Part shown: positions 31,843-41,664 of the stretch, piece after piece
Position numbering within the stretch: position 1 is the stretch's first letter
Layout: each line of letters opens with the position of its first letter
Assembly (NCBI GenBank): GCA_009760855.2
Contig: WPIO01000030.1
Span: 766,001 to 830,000 of the forward strand
Reading direction: 5' to 3'
DNA: 64,000 nt
Source of the DNA: Cristatella mucedo
Lineage: Eukaryota; Bryozoa; Phylactolaemata; Cristatellidae
Notes under the pieces: model-generated
Database searches by the model: none
Told to the model about the DNA's origin: nothing
What the model saw: the letters and a program-made list of their open reading frames with translations, nothing else
Program-made: the position numbers and the translations under genes

Positions 31843-31960
31843 GGTTTATGCTTTAGGGTTTAAGGGTTTAGTGTTTTAGTGTTTAAGTTTTAGGGTTTAG
31901 CGGCTTAGGGTTTAGTGTTTAGAGTTGTAAAGTTTAGTGTTTAGCATTTAGAGTTTAGGG
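31843..31960 (+). repeat. Degenerate telomere-like repeat (TTTAGGG/TTTAGTG type)
   Basis: About 118 bp built of units such as TTTAGGG, TTTAAGGG, TTTAGTG, TTTTAGTG and GCTTAGGG in plus orientation, with the best cluster at 31850-31912. The unit hovers between 6 and 8 bases and shows point changes, so it is an old interstitial array or a coincidental simple repeat, not a chromosome end. Confidence 0.7.
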
Positions 31961-31964
31961 CAGG

Positions 31965-32695
31965 CTGCGCCTCAGCCTAAATCCACCCTTACTTCTATTT
32001 GTCGCTTTAATTAGTTCGTATTGAGGCGTAACGAGATCTTTTTAGATCCGAGTTTAACTCGGTAGACCTTTGAATCTTCTCGCTCATTTGCAGGAACGTG
32101 CTTCGGCACGCCGTAGCACGCGACCGCTTTGACGGGCACGAACACGTGCCTGGCGGAGTCAAGCGGAACTAATCTCCTACGGGACCGAACTGTAAAGCTC
32201 GCCTACGCCGAAGTCAAGGGTCAACTGGGGGGGGGGAATATCGGTGGGGGCCGGGAAACGTCCTGCATCCAATTGTGGGCCATTGCTTAGCTTTAGTGGA
32301 TGGTGTTCTCTACGGGCTCCGTGTGAAGTTACATTCTCACCTTACGCTGTGGCAGCTGATGAGCAAGTCACGTGCAGATTTGGCAGCTGCTGCTCCTCAG
32401 TTAATTTCCACCGGGACTGCTACTGCAGCCACTTTTTCCATCTAGTCAGTCGCATAATAGACTCGCTCTAGCGAAAATAACTGCATTATTTTAATAGGCT
32501 TTCCAGCTGCTGAAACATAGGTGTTTATTGAATTGCTTTAAATTGTCGAACCAGATATTGAGAACCACACCTGAAAGTCTGTACTCACCATGACAAGTGG
32601 GCTGGCTTTTAATTGGCCCGTCTTGCCGAAGAAATTGGGAGTCAGCACAAAGTCAGCCCCTCTCCCGTGAGATCTTGCTAGCGGTATTCCGGCTG
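31965..32695. other. No recognisable gene
   Basis: Unique sequence. A small perfect hairpin CGTGC-TTCG-GCACG lies at 32097-32110. Nothing else supported. Confidence 0.35.
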
Positions 32696-32701
32696 CTGCC
32701 G

Positions 32702-32990
32702 GTGTGGTTTCGTTGATGCTTACCCCGGCCTACGACAGTGCCGCGCCTAAACGTGCTACCTGCCAGTCCTAGGCAGGAGGGCACTCCCGACCACCACCTA
32801 GCCAATCGGAGCGCAGCTAGCCTTTAGCAGCAACGCTAGTGAATCAGAGCAAAGCGTTTTAATATGACGACGGAAGTGGATGAAGGTCTGCAGGAGTCCC
32901 ATGCACTTCCCGCGGCTCGGTGCGTAGTCAAATAAACTGGTGGTGTTGCTCGGCGGCTGGTGTTTTGTGCAGAGCGCGATGGCACCTAAA
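32702..32990 (+). repeat. 5' LTR of gypsy element 1
   Basis: Matches 37680-37972: GTTGATGCTTACC against GTTAATGCATACG at the left, CCAATCGGAGCGCAGC against TCAATCGGAGCGTATC in the middle, and an AATAAACTGGTGGTGTTGCT against AATAAACTGATGGTGTTGCT block with a polyadenylation signal (32931-32936). Its right end abuts the nested L2-A copy, so no primer binding site can be read with confidence. Confidence 0.8.
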
Positions 32991-32991
32991 C

Positions 32992-33770
32992 TATAAGCTA
33001 CTTGTTTAGATAAGGATATCACGTCTAAGTTGGTCCATACATTCGCGACATCCCGTCTCGACTTCTGCAACTTACTTCTTACTGGCCTACCAGCATGTGC
33101 GATCAGGCGATTGCAGCTGGTGCAAAACTCCGCAGCTAGGCTTGTCTTTCGTGAGCGTCAAAGTTGCCACATTACTCCACTTCTCGCGGACCTGCACTGG
33201 CTACCAGTCAAGCGACGGATTGACTTCAAGGTTTTATCACTCACTTTTAGTTCACTTCAATTTTTAGCTCCATCCTATCTCTCCGATAAACTCCCCCATT
33301 AGGCCAAGCATCGTACCACCCGCTTTTCGGAATCCAACCGTCTAGAAATACCTCGTACAAACCTTAAATCCTTTGGAGACCGTGCATTTAGTTCGTATGC
33401 TCCCAAAGCCTGGAACTCCCTACCGACCTGCGTCAAAACATCCCCTGACCTAACCAAAATTAAAATGAACTTCAAAACACACCTATTTAGGACAGCATTT
33501 GGTGGGTCCCTGTGATTCGTCCTTTACGTGCTTATACCTACTGACCCTGTGCATTTTGCCACTAACCACATTTGCATGCTGACCTTGTGCATGTCACCTC
33601 TAACCATGTTATTCATTTTGCTTGTTTTTCAAGCTTGATTTTACTTACCTATCAATTGCATTTCCCTTTGCAGCAAATTTTTAAGTGCCTAGAGAGAGAT
33701 TAAGTTCTCTGAGGGCGCTTTATCAAGTGCATTATTATTACTATCATTATTATTATTATTCCTGGACCTT
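32992..33770 (+). mobile_element. L2-family A LINE nested at the 5' LTR/gag boundary
   Basis: Starts in the ACTTGTTTAGATAAGGATAT block (RT C-terminal region), carries [34 protein letters not shown] and a 90-codon frame (33030-33302), then the 3' untranslated region with TGCATGCTGACCTTGTGCAT, the hairpin tail and (ATT)n to about 33762. 5'-truncated. Confidence 0.88.
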
Positions 33771-33774
33771 TTTC

Positions 33775-34086
33775 CAACTGGCGAACGGTCGCCATGTACC
33801 AAAGCATCTATGGAGAGGAAAAAAGATAATACCATTGTAAAAGTGGTCCTTCCGGCTGAATTTTTGAAGTTTAAATAAAAAGCTTATGAGGGGCTCACTG
33901 CACGGCGGCTCCAAGCTAGGCAACCCGTGGAGGTATACGCATCGATTTTGGCCTTGCTGGCAGGACTGGTGAGTTCGGCAGTGAAGGATGACTCGTTAAA
34001 ATTGGCTTTCCTCACCGGGCTTCCCGAGGGCATCTAAATGCAGCTACGCGCGGCGTGAGCGTTCGACAAGATGACTTTTTTGTGGT
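33775..34086 (+). pseudogene. gag fragment of gypsy element 1
   Basis: Plus-strand reading near 33880-34060 gives a capsid-like stretch: LTARRLQARQPVEVYASILA, LLAGLV, DDSLKLAFLTGLPEGI and then a stop where an arginine or glutamine is expected. This is the usual region before the zinc knuckle in gypsy gag. It is cut by the L2-B insertion at about 34087. Confidence 0.65.
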
Positions 34087-34576
34087 TTTTGAGAAGGCTT
34101 TAGTTTTGACGCTGACCCACAAGGCCCGCCATGGCTTGGCTCCTTCATACCTAGCTGAACTGCTACATCAGTTTCAGCCTGTTCGCGCCCTTAGGTCCTG
34201 TGTGGACAATAAATTAGCTGTCCCATTCCTCCGCTTAAAGACAGTTGGCGACAGAAGCTTTAGCTCTGCAGGTCCTAGACTGTGGAACTCGCTTCCACAA
34301 TTCTTACGCAACGACAACTACTCTCCAACTGCCGACCATGGCACATCTTTTTCAGCGGTCCTGAACTGCTACTTCTATGCCACTCACTACCTCAACTGCT
34401 CTCCTAACTCTGCTATGCTTCCCACTTTCTCTTTGTTGCGTGAGACGAAGTCTGTTGGCTACCGAATGCGTACCGAAAGCCGCTTAGGCTGTGAGTGCGC
34501 TATACAAAACTCTCCTGCGTAACGCCCACATGGTCATTATGACTTTGTGGAGTTACTGACGGAGATACATTACATT
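34087..34576 (+). mobile_element. L2-family B LINE nested in gag (well preserved 3' end)
   Basis: A 155-codon frame (34055-34522, of which the first dozen codons are gypsy sequence) holds the complete family B C-terminus: LTLTHKARHGLAPSYLAELL, CVDNKLAVPFLRLKTVGDRS, RLWNSLPQFLRNDNYSPTAD, NCSPNSAMLPTFSLLRETKS and ending AIQNSPA. It is followed by the tail hairpin and GATACATTACATTGAC. No internal stop, so this is the youngest family B copy here. Confidence 0.9.
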
Positions 34577-34830
34577 GACGAGTTGGCGGGAGCCGAGCGA
34601 GGCGGCCGCTGCTGAAGCAGTAGTAGCTCTCGCCCGACTCCACGAAAGTGTTGTTGCTTTGAGCTCAAAATGGAAGGGCACATAAGTCGCAACTGCCATT
34701 CATTGCAAAAGCAGCGAAGGCTGTGTTTTGTATGCGGCTACGAATTGCACCTAGCAGCAATATGTCCGGAGCGTCGGTCCGATGCGAAGCAAAAAAAAAC
34801 GAGTAAGGGGAAGAGCATGTAACAGCGCCG
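34577..34830 (+). pseudogene. gag zinc-knuckle region of gypsy element 1
   Basis: The reading frame around 34677-34800 contains GHISRNCH and then CFVCGYELHLAAICPE, a C-x2-C-x4-H-x4-C retroviral-type zinc knuckle that would bind genomic RNA during particle assembly, followed by a lysine-rich tail (DAKQKKT). A stop ends it near 34818. Confidence 0.75.
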
Positions 34831-34869
34831 GCTCATACCCCTGTTTGTCAACTCGACTGCCGATAATAA

Positions 34870-36470
34870 ATATTTTCAACGGTAGTCCTATTATGATGCG
34901 CTGCTTGATACGGCTACTCTCGGTTGATTGTGACTAAATCTTCGGTACTGCATGCCACCTCGGCATAGTCTTATCCGGTCAACAAGCCTGTAATTACGTT
35001 TAATGGAGCAGTCGCCAGTTGCCGGTCGTCGAGCCGCACGACTCGGTGCTGGTAATCGCAATACAGCTGGGCTGCCTCGTATGCGATATCGTGCCCAGAT
35101 GTAATCTCCTCCTTGGCATGGTCGCTGTGTGGTAGCTGGGAGGCGTGGTGATAGGCCCTGAAGGTAGTGTGGTAACCTTCAATGGGCGTGGCACTGAAAT
35201 CGGGTCCCTTTCGAGCGATGTCAGTGTTTCTGAAAGAGACTTTTCGGTTGTATACCGTGACGGAAAATGGATATTAAAGTTGCATTGGGCGAACGGCGAG
35301 ACATCTCCCACCTTGGTAAACCGCATCGAAACTTGGCGGATGCCCGCCGACTTGCAGGCCGACTACGATCAGGAGATCTAAGAGCTGGTACAACTCGGCT
35401 GGCTGAAGCCCCACGAACGAGTGTTTAGAGGCCTCAGGCCGATAATCGCAGCGTTTAGGAGAAAGAAGACAGAGTGCTTAATTTAGACTACCGCGAGATG
35501 CACCAATAGGTTTCCAGCCACACTGCTCACGGTGCCGTTTGCAGGGAGAAACTTTAGGCATGGTGCTGCATGGGAAGTGACGTCAGCATTACTGATCTTC
35601 CCAGAGCGAATTTACAGCTTCATGTAGACCTTTTCCTGTGGAGATAGCTGGTTGTCGCCTACCAGGGGAGAGGGTACTGCCTTATGCGGCTAGGCTTTGG
35701 ATCAAATGTAGCGCCTAAGATAATGACCACCGTGTTAAATAAGGTTCTTTCTATGGACCTGTGGGTATCTGAAGGCACAGACTCGTACGTAGACGATATA
35801 ATCGCCAATAATGACATTGTCAGGAATGAGCATGTTATACCTCTCTCCTACGTCAGTCCGGGCTTGAAGCTAAGCCATCGAAAAACTTGGTCAGAGGTTT
35901 CATACTAGCGCTTAGCTTCACTGACCATGAAAAGGCTGTTATTTGGGGCAGAGCTAACTATGCTAAACCGCTACCTCAGTGCACGACCAGGAGGCAGCTT
36001 TTTTCGGGGTGTGGACAGTTAACGGGCCATTTTCCTGTTGCCGGATGGCTTCGACCAGCCTGCAACTACGTGAAGAGAGCCACAAATGACCTGTCGTGAG
36101 ATGCTGAGGTTATGGAGGACGTCCTTTGGATGGCACAGGTGATCAGCCGACGCGTTTGCAAAGAGGATCCAGTGTTTGGAGTATGGAGTGTGCTGTCGTC
36201 ACCCAGCGGACAGGTATGGTTCGACGCAAGCAGCTTAACGATAGGCGCCAACTTGCAAATAGGAGAGCAGACTTTTGAGGATACCTCTTGGCTTAGAAAG
36301 CCAGACGACGTAACGCACGTAAATCAGGCCCAACCAGATGCTATTGTAAAGGTCGTAAACTTAGCCCTCGCCTGGGCCTTCGAGATATCGAATGGTTTAC
36401 TGACTCAGCCATTATGCAATCGGGGCTTCGATCGCTTGTCGAAGGCAATAAATCTATCCTTATGAGTGGT
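34870..36470 (+). pseudogene. Protease, reverse transcriptase and RNase H remnants of gypsy element 1
   Basis: A protease trace (DALLDTA near 34896-34916) precedes a frame at 35145-35381 with WILKLHWANGETSPTLVN, the lead-in to RT of this gypsy branch. ELVQLGWLKPHERVF follows after a stop. The RT active site is YVDDII (near 35790) inside a 74-codon frame that begins RLGFGSNVAPKIM. Downstream frames contain TRRQLFSGCGQLTGHFPVAGW and, at 36200-36390, the RNase H-like VWFDASSLTIG and AQPDAIVKVVNLALAWAF. At least six stops or shifts interrupt the chain. Confidence 0.8.
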
Positions 36471-36539
36471 CTAGGCGAAGCATTTCCTCGACGGTGGACA
36501 ACAGTAATACGCTACATAGTTAAGGAGTATGACCATCGG

Positions 36540-37470
36540 GTGAGAATAAAGCTGGTGCGTTCGGCTGACAGCAAGCAGGCCACATAACGCTAGTACTGCA
36601 GCCGTGGACTAAGCCAATCTCGATTCCCGCAGCTGCTACTCAAGCACAAGAAGTAGACCTGCGAGCGTTGAACGATTTGCATAACCTAGGGGTGGACCTT
36701 AAAATTTACCTGGCTAGGCTCTGCTTTCCCGGCATTTCGGTAACGAGGGAGATAAAGGAACGCTTTGTTAAACCGTGCAAGCGTCGCCGATCAGTGAATC
36801 CAGCGCCAGTGTCTTGGAGCCATGAACATTTGGGCTTAGATTTCAATTGGCACCGCCTAGCTAATGATGTTACTTTCCTCAACGGGGTCTAGTACATGAC
36901 ACTTGTCAATAGCGGCCCTAGAAGTTTTCCATCTGCCAGCGTATCTCCGACGAGAGCATTATCTCGGTGGTTCGGCACTTGGACGAAATATTCAGAGAAA
37001 GGGGCCCACTGTGGCAGCTCTTCAAGGAGAATTCCACCGCTTTCCGATCGAATGCTATTCGCCAACTTTGTGATCGTTAGGTATACAGACAGAGTATCGC
37101 TGTGCCTACCGGTCGTCTAGAAAAGATATAGTAGAGCAAGACCACCACAAAATAAAAGGAATGGTAGCCCGGAGTGGGCGGGACATCACGATGATGGTGT
37201 ACTGGTACAATCTTTCCGCTACCACCCAATTGGATGCGGGCTCACCACCTTGCCGTCAACGTTTCTCGTACGAATGGAAACCTCCGATGGCTTGCGAGCC
37301 TCGCACAGAGAGCTCTGACGGAGATGACTTTATTCAGGGTCAGCAGGTTTTAGCAAAACTCCCTGGAGCAAGTTGCACCACTCAGTGACCTCAGGGGACA
37401 GTTACTGCCTCGACCAGAGGAGTTGGCATTGAAATTGATGGAATCCGCCGCCACCTAACGAACATCAAAC
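36540..37470 (+). pseudogene. Integrase remnant of gypsy element 1
   Basis: The frame at 36668-36892 reads LHNLGVDLKIYLARLCFPGI, then SVNPAPVSWSHEHLGLDFNW, the HHCC-type zinc region and start of the integrase core. The core continues broken to MVARSGRDITMMVYWYN at 37161-37210, the conserved end of the core domain in this branch, and stops at 37386. Catalytic residues cannot all be read. Confidence 0.75.
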
Positions 37471-37679
37471 CAGTACCGATCTCCAACTAACTACTTGAGC
37501 TACACTCCTATGCTGGCCCTCGTAGTACGGCCAAAGTCGACGAACCCACAGACAGCTAAGGCCAAGATGTGGCCTGAGACCACAAGCACGTCATGAGGAC
37601 TATGTGCTTACTGTTTAGCCTTCTAGCTGCAAAATAGTGGAGAATGCACCGTTGATTGATCTCCATATCAGGTGGACCC

Positions 37680-37972
37680 GTGTTCTCGTTAATGCATACG
37701 ACAACCTGCAGCAGTGCCAGCCTAAATGTGTGTTATTTGCCAGTAAGTACTAGGCTGGAGGGCCCCCCCCCGACCAGCAACTAGTCAATCGGAGCGTATC
37801 TAGGCACCAGCAACAATGCTAGCGAATCAGAGCGCAGTATTTCAATACGACAGACAACAGAAGGGACGAACTGGGGCATTGGCGCTTCCCCCAGGTCGGT
37901 GTGTAGTCGAATAAACTGATGGTGTTGCTCGTGGGCTGGTATTCCGTGCAGTGCGAGATGGAAACCCAACTA
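37680..37972 (+). repeat. 3' LTR of gypsy element 1
   Basis: Direct repeat of 32702-32990 with an AATAAA signal at 37910-37915 and a C9 run at 37763-37771 absent from the other copy. Flanking target duplication not identified. Confidence 0.8.
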
Positions 37973-37974
37973 CA

Positions 37975-40015
37975 GCCGCAGCTGCCAGTGCTTTCCCGTT
38001 TGATGTTGCGCTTAACTCCATGCGATGCTGCATAACCTTTATTCATATTTCAACCAACTCCTTCGTCAAAGCCTACGGCCGCCAGGGCAAACGCTTCGGG
38101 TGCAACGTTATCCATCATCGACTTCAGGTTGGAAAGCACTAGTGAAATCAAATGATAGGCTGAATGTTGTTATGCAGTGCCCCTTTTAAAGTTCCCTGGC
38201 TTAAAGTCTGCATTGTATGCCAGCCAGATTGGAAGATAGTTGTCTTCTGCAGCCAGCGATGCTGCTGTTCTAATTTTGTAATACTAGTTGCGATCCAGCT
38301 TTGTTTGCAGCAGGTGCCACGTCCAGCCTAGAAAGTTACTCTTGTTCGTGGCCAATCGTCTCAGCACGAGTATTCTGCTCGTCTGAACCTGCGTCGCCGT
38401 CGTCTAAGGTCGCCGAAATAAAGTGGTCGGTTACAAGGCAAGCTATCGCACCTTTTAAATAGCAGTGTCGGAAACGCGATGCAACAAATGCAAGTTAGAC
38501 GCATTAAATAAATATAATCAACTTCGGACTGCGTCCAATTTTAAGATCGGCGTGATTATTGATAACCATTAGGTCTTCCAGGTAGTTTTAATAGCATTCA
38601 AAAATGCTTGCAGCTTATTGTGAAGGAAAATTGGATGGGCGATTTCCTGCTTAGTAGGTGCAAAAGCGATGCACTTATCTTCCTGAACTCATAAATTGTG
38701 TAGGTACAAAGGCCCAGTTCAGACCCCCTAACATGGAAGAGGAAAAAAGCTTTAAACAAGACAAGCTTTAAAGCAAGCAGGGCCTCGTGTACGTCCTAGT
38801 GTAGGGGAAACCAGCATATACTGCATACGTGTAAAACGTATTCACTTATTTGAGCGTGATTTGATGAGACACACGGTACTGTTTATTCGGGACTGCAGTC
38901 ACGTGGGGCATTAGCCAGTTTACTGGCAACACCGTGCTCAGCTGCAGGCTCGTTGCAATTGAAGTACCTAAGCTACATTAGATAAATGACTCTCGAAGAA
39001 CTTTACCCAATACATGCATGTATCATCGCCGTCTTTACTGAAACTGTGCTACCTACGGCAAATGATTTCCTAAACCTACTGCAAGCTGGTGGTCGTTTCC
39101 GAAGCAGTCCGTAACCATAGATTAGCAGTTAATTGGTCTCAGGCCAATAACGTCCTACAGACGATGACGTGTAAACGAACTCCATTGTATCAGAACCAAA
39201 AGAGAAATCAATCTCACTCCAACTTTTTTCGTATGCCGTTGAGCTAACGTCTGGGGTACGACATTCGACGGTAAAGACGAATGTCTTTCTCTTGAGTAAG
39301 CATGGGCAGCCAACCCTGAAAATTAGGAATCGAGCACGTACTGGCCTTAATTGCCGTCCCCTTTAAAGCAGCGAATTTGATTAGCACTGGCGTGGCCTGC
39401 AGCATTGGAATTTTTTTATTGGCATTAGGCAGCCCGGCAGCGTTTCGCTTACAACGGCTACGATCAGCCCTACTGACGAAGCTTCATCGAGTCCAGACGT
39501 TGGCCTTTCTACATTAATCTCTCACCGAAAAAAAATGGAGTGAGCCGCCGTCAGTTCAGAAGCTGCATCGGCTGAAGATGAGCTACCGAGCAAGTATCTT
39601 GTGGGGTGGAAACTCAAATAGCCTCCCAAGGATTGAAAGTGGAGCAGTATTTTTAATCTGAGCACCTCTGAGTTGACCGGGCCCTAATGCGTTTTCCACT
39701 GCTAGTTTCGTATTGGCAAAAGTCGTTCGAGTGAATACGAGACCTTATGACCCTAATAGCTTTATAATTGTTAGCGTTTGCAAAGAGGCATCCAGTCTCC
39801 TAATTTCAAGGCAAAGGGAAACGACTCTAAATGATGGTGTGCTAGTCCAACGAATCAGCCATCGGGCGGTGTCAAAAGTGGGCCTGAAAGGACAATTTCG
39901 TATCAGCTTAATCAAGAATGACATTCGCCAAATGGTTTCAAAGCTCTTAACATAGCACCCGTCACTTGATTCGCCTATACAAATTGCTGCTATAGGGCTC
40001 TGTATAGGATTGTAG
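37975..40015. other. Anonymous sequence
   Basis: About 2 kb without a supported gene. Frames at 37951-38142 (plus) run out of the LTR. A minus-strand frame covers 39745-40113 and runs into L2-A sequence. No domain recognised. Confidence 0.35.
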
Positions 40016-40019
40016 TGCA

Positions 40020-40890
40020 ATCCACTGAAAATCGGTTCTGCCTGCATACCTCTTACAAGAAATCTAGGTGTCATGATCCATTCGTTAGACAACCACATCA
40101 GCTCCACAATCAAGGCTGCCTACTTTAAGATACACAGCATTGCTAAAATTCGTGCTTGTTTAGACATGGATACCACTTCTTCGTTGCTCCAGGCATTTGT
40201 GACATCCCGTCACGACTTCTGTAATTCACCGGGTCCAGTCTACCGGGCTGTGCACTCAGGCTCTTACAGCTGGTACAAAACTGTGCAGCTAGGCTTGTCT
40301 GTCGTGAGCTTCGCTGTTGCGACATCACGCCACTTTTTGCCAACTTGCACTGGCTCCCAGTAAAACAACTCATTGACTTCAAGGTTTTGTCCCTCCTTTT
40401 CAGGTTACTTAACTCTGCCACCGGCCTACTTATAACATCTGCTAGCCCACCAGGCTATGCAATGTATCACCCAATATTCCGAAACTAGCTGTCTACTTAT
40501 ACGTTGTACAAACCTCTAATCCTTTGGAGACCGTGTCTTTAGTTCTTATGCTCTCAAAGCTTGGAACTCACTCCCGACTTCAGTCACGATATTCCTGACT
40601 TGAGTACAATTAAAAACACCATACAAACGCACCTATTTATCAAAGCAGTTATGGTTTCCGTGTGGTTCGTCCTCTATGTGCTTATGCCTTCTGACACTGT
40701 ATGGTGACACTAATCACACTTACGTGCTGACCCTCTGCATGTCACCCCTAAACGTATGATTCTCGGTGTTTGTTGAGTATGCTACTACCAAGCGTTCAGT
40801 CGCGCCTCATTTGCAGCATATGTAAAGCATTAACAAAGAGACTAAGTTCTCTGAGGGGTCTTTACCAAGTACGTTATTATAATTTTCATC
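40020..40890 (+). mobile_element. L2-family A LINE fragment, decayed
   Basis: Plus-strand blocks in order: RNLGVM (40050), HISSTIKAAYFKIHSIAKI, SLLQAFVTSRHDFCNS, then after shifts LHWLPVKQLIDFKVL, GDRVFSSYALKAWNSLP-like near 40530-40580, the CATGTCACCCCTAAACGTAT segment, an altered tail (GCATTAACAAAGAGACTAAG) and ATTATAATTTT. Many indels. Confidence 0.8.
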
Positions 40891-41286
40891 TTCTATCAGA
40901 TCAGACGAATAAGAAAACCTGAAGGACTTGGAATGAAGAGCTTAATTCAACATAAAGGCTAGCAGTTGGAGCTCAAAGTCTCGAGTCTTAAAAGTGAAGA
41001 GATTAGTCACATACAATTTTATATTTGGTAGTCGGAAGTCCCATGAACTTTAAATTAGTAACTACAAAAAATGTCATCTCTCTCTAGCAAAACTTATGCA
41101 TTACAACGACCTGCAAAATTGCGGTACGAAATGGGTGAGTCTGTGCATTGTCCTGCCAGTTAGCTGAACCTCGTTGTTACTTGAATATATTTACTTGCAA
41201 CGCACGTCCATGTCACAAATAATAAAAATAAAGCCGAACAATAAGCACAGTGCTACCGATTACTGACAGAAAGAATTTTGCGGTAC

Positions 41287-41664
41287 CTAGCCATCTCCAT
41301 CCTCATCAGTACTTTCGCTATCAAAATCGGACAAGCCAATTAAATGCTGCATCTCGTGGTCATGATGTTTATCTGCAACTTGAAATTTGCGATCACAATA
41401 CTGACAAATAAGCTCCTCTGTAGTATCGGGTACCATTCCAGCTGCAGGTTGACTGCAATCTCCACCATCACCAAGATGGTTCGTTCCAACGATTTTTTCA
41501 AACTCAGACATGTCAACCTCCGGTTCCACATCCAATGCTTCGGTCATGCCTAAGCCATCACCACTTTGATCGCCATCACTGTGTTGAACTGAATGTTTTA
41601 CAGCACTGTCTTCTCCAATAGATGGCATGAAATGCAGTTGAATGTGTTGCTTCAGGAAGCTTTC
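41287..41664 (-). CDS. Zinc-finger gene, last exon (rest of finger 10, finger 11, stop)
   Basis: Acceptor CTATGTTTTTAG before 41664; 126 codons including TAG at 41287. It opens ESFLKQHIQLH, completing finger 10. Finger 11, CQYCDRKFQVADKHHDHEMQ plus histidine, lies near the end and is followed by an acidic tail. No AATAAA was found close downstream; a weak AATATA lies near 41185-41190 on the coding strand. Confidence 0.92.
   Translation of the reverse strand, partial: ESFLKQHIQLHFMPSIGEDSAVKHSVQHSDGDQSGDGLGMTEALDVEPEVDMSEFEKIVGTNHLGDGGDCSQPAAGMVPDTTEELICQYCDRKFQVADKHHDHEMQHLIGLSDFDSESTDEDGDG

Larger units (their letters stand above)
32702..37972 (+). mobile_element. Gypsy-type LTR retrotransposon 1 with two nested LINE insertions
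   Basis: Two direct LTRs (about 32702-32990 and 37680-37972) flank gag and pol remnants in plus orientation. In order: L2-A insertion (32992-33770), gag 5' part (33775-34086), L2-B insertion (34087-34576), gag zinc knuckle (34677-34830), a protease trace (34880-34920), RT (35240-35910), RNase H (36110-36470) and integrase (36660-37390). Every region is broken by stops and frameshifts. The LTRs differ at roughly a quarter of positions by eye, so the element is old; the L2-B inside it is much fresher. Confidence 0.85.
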
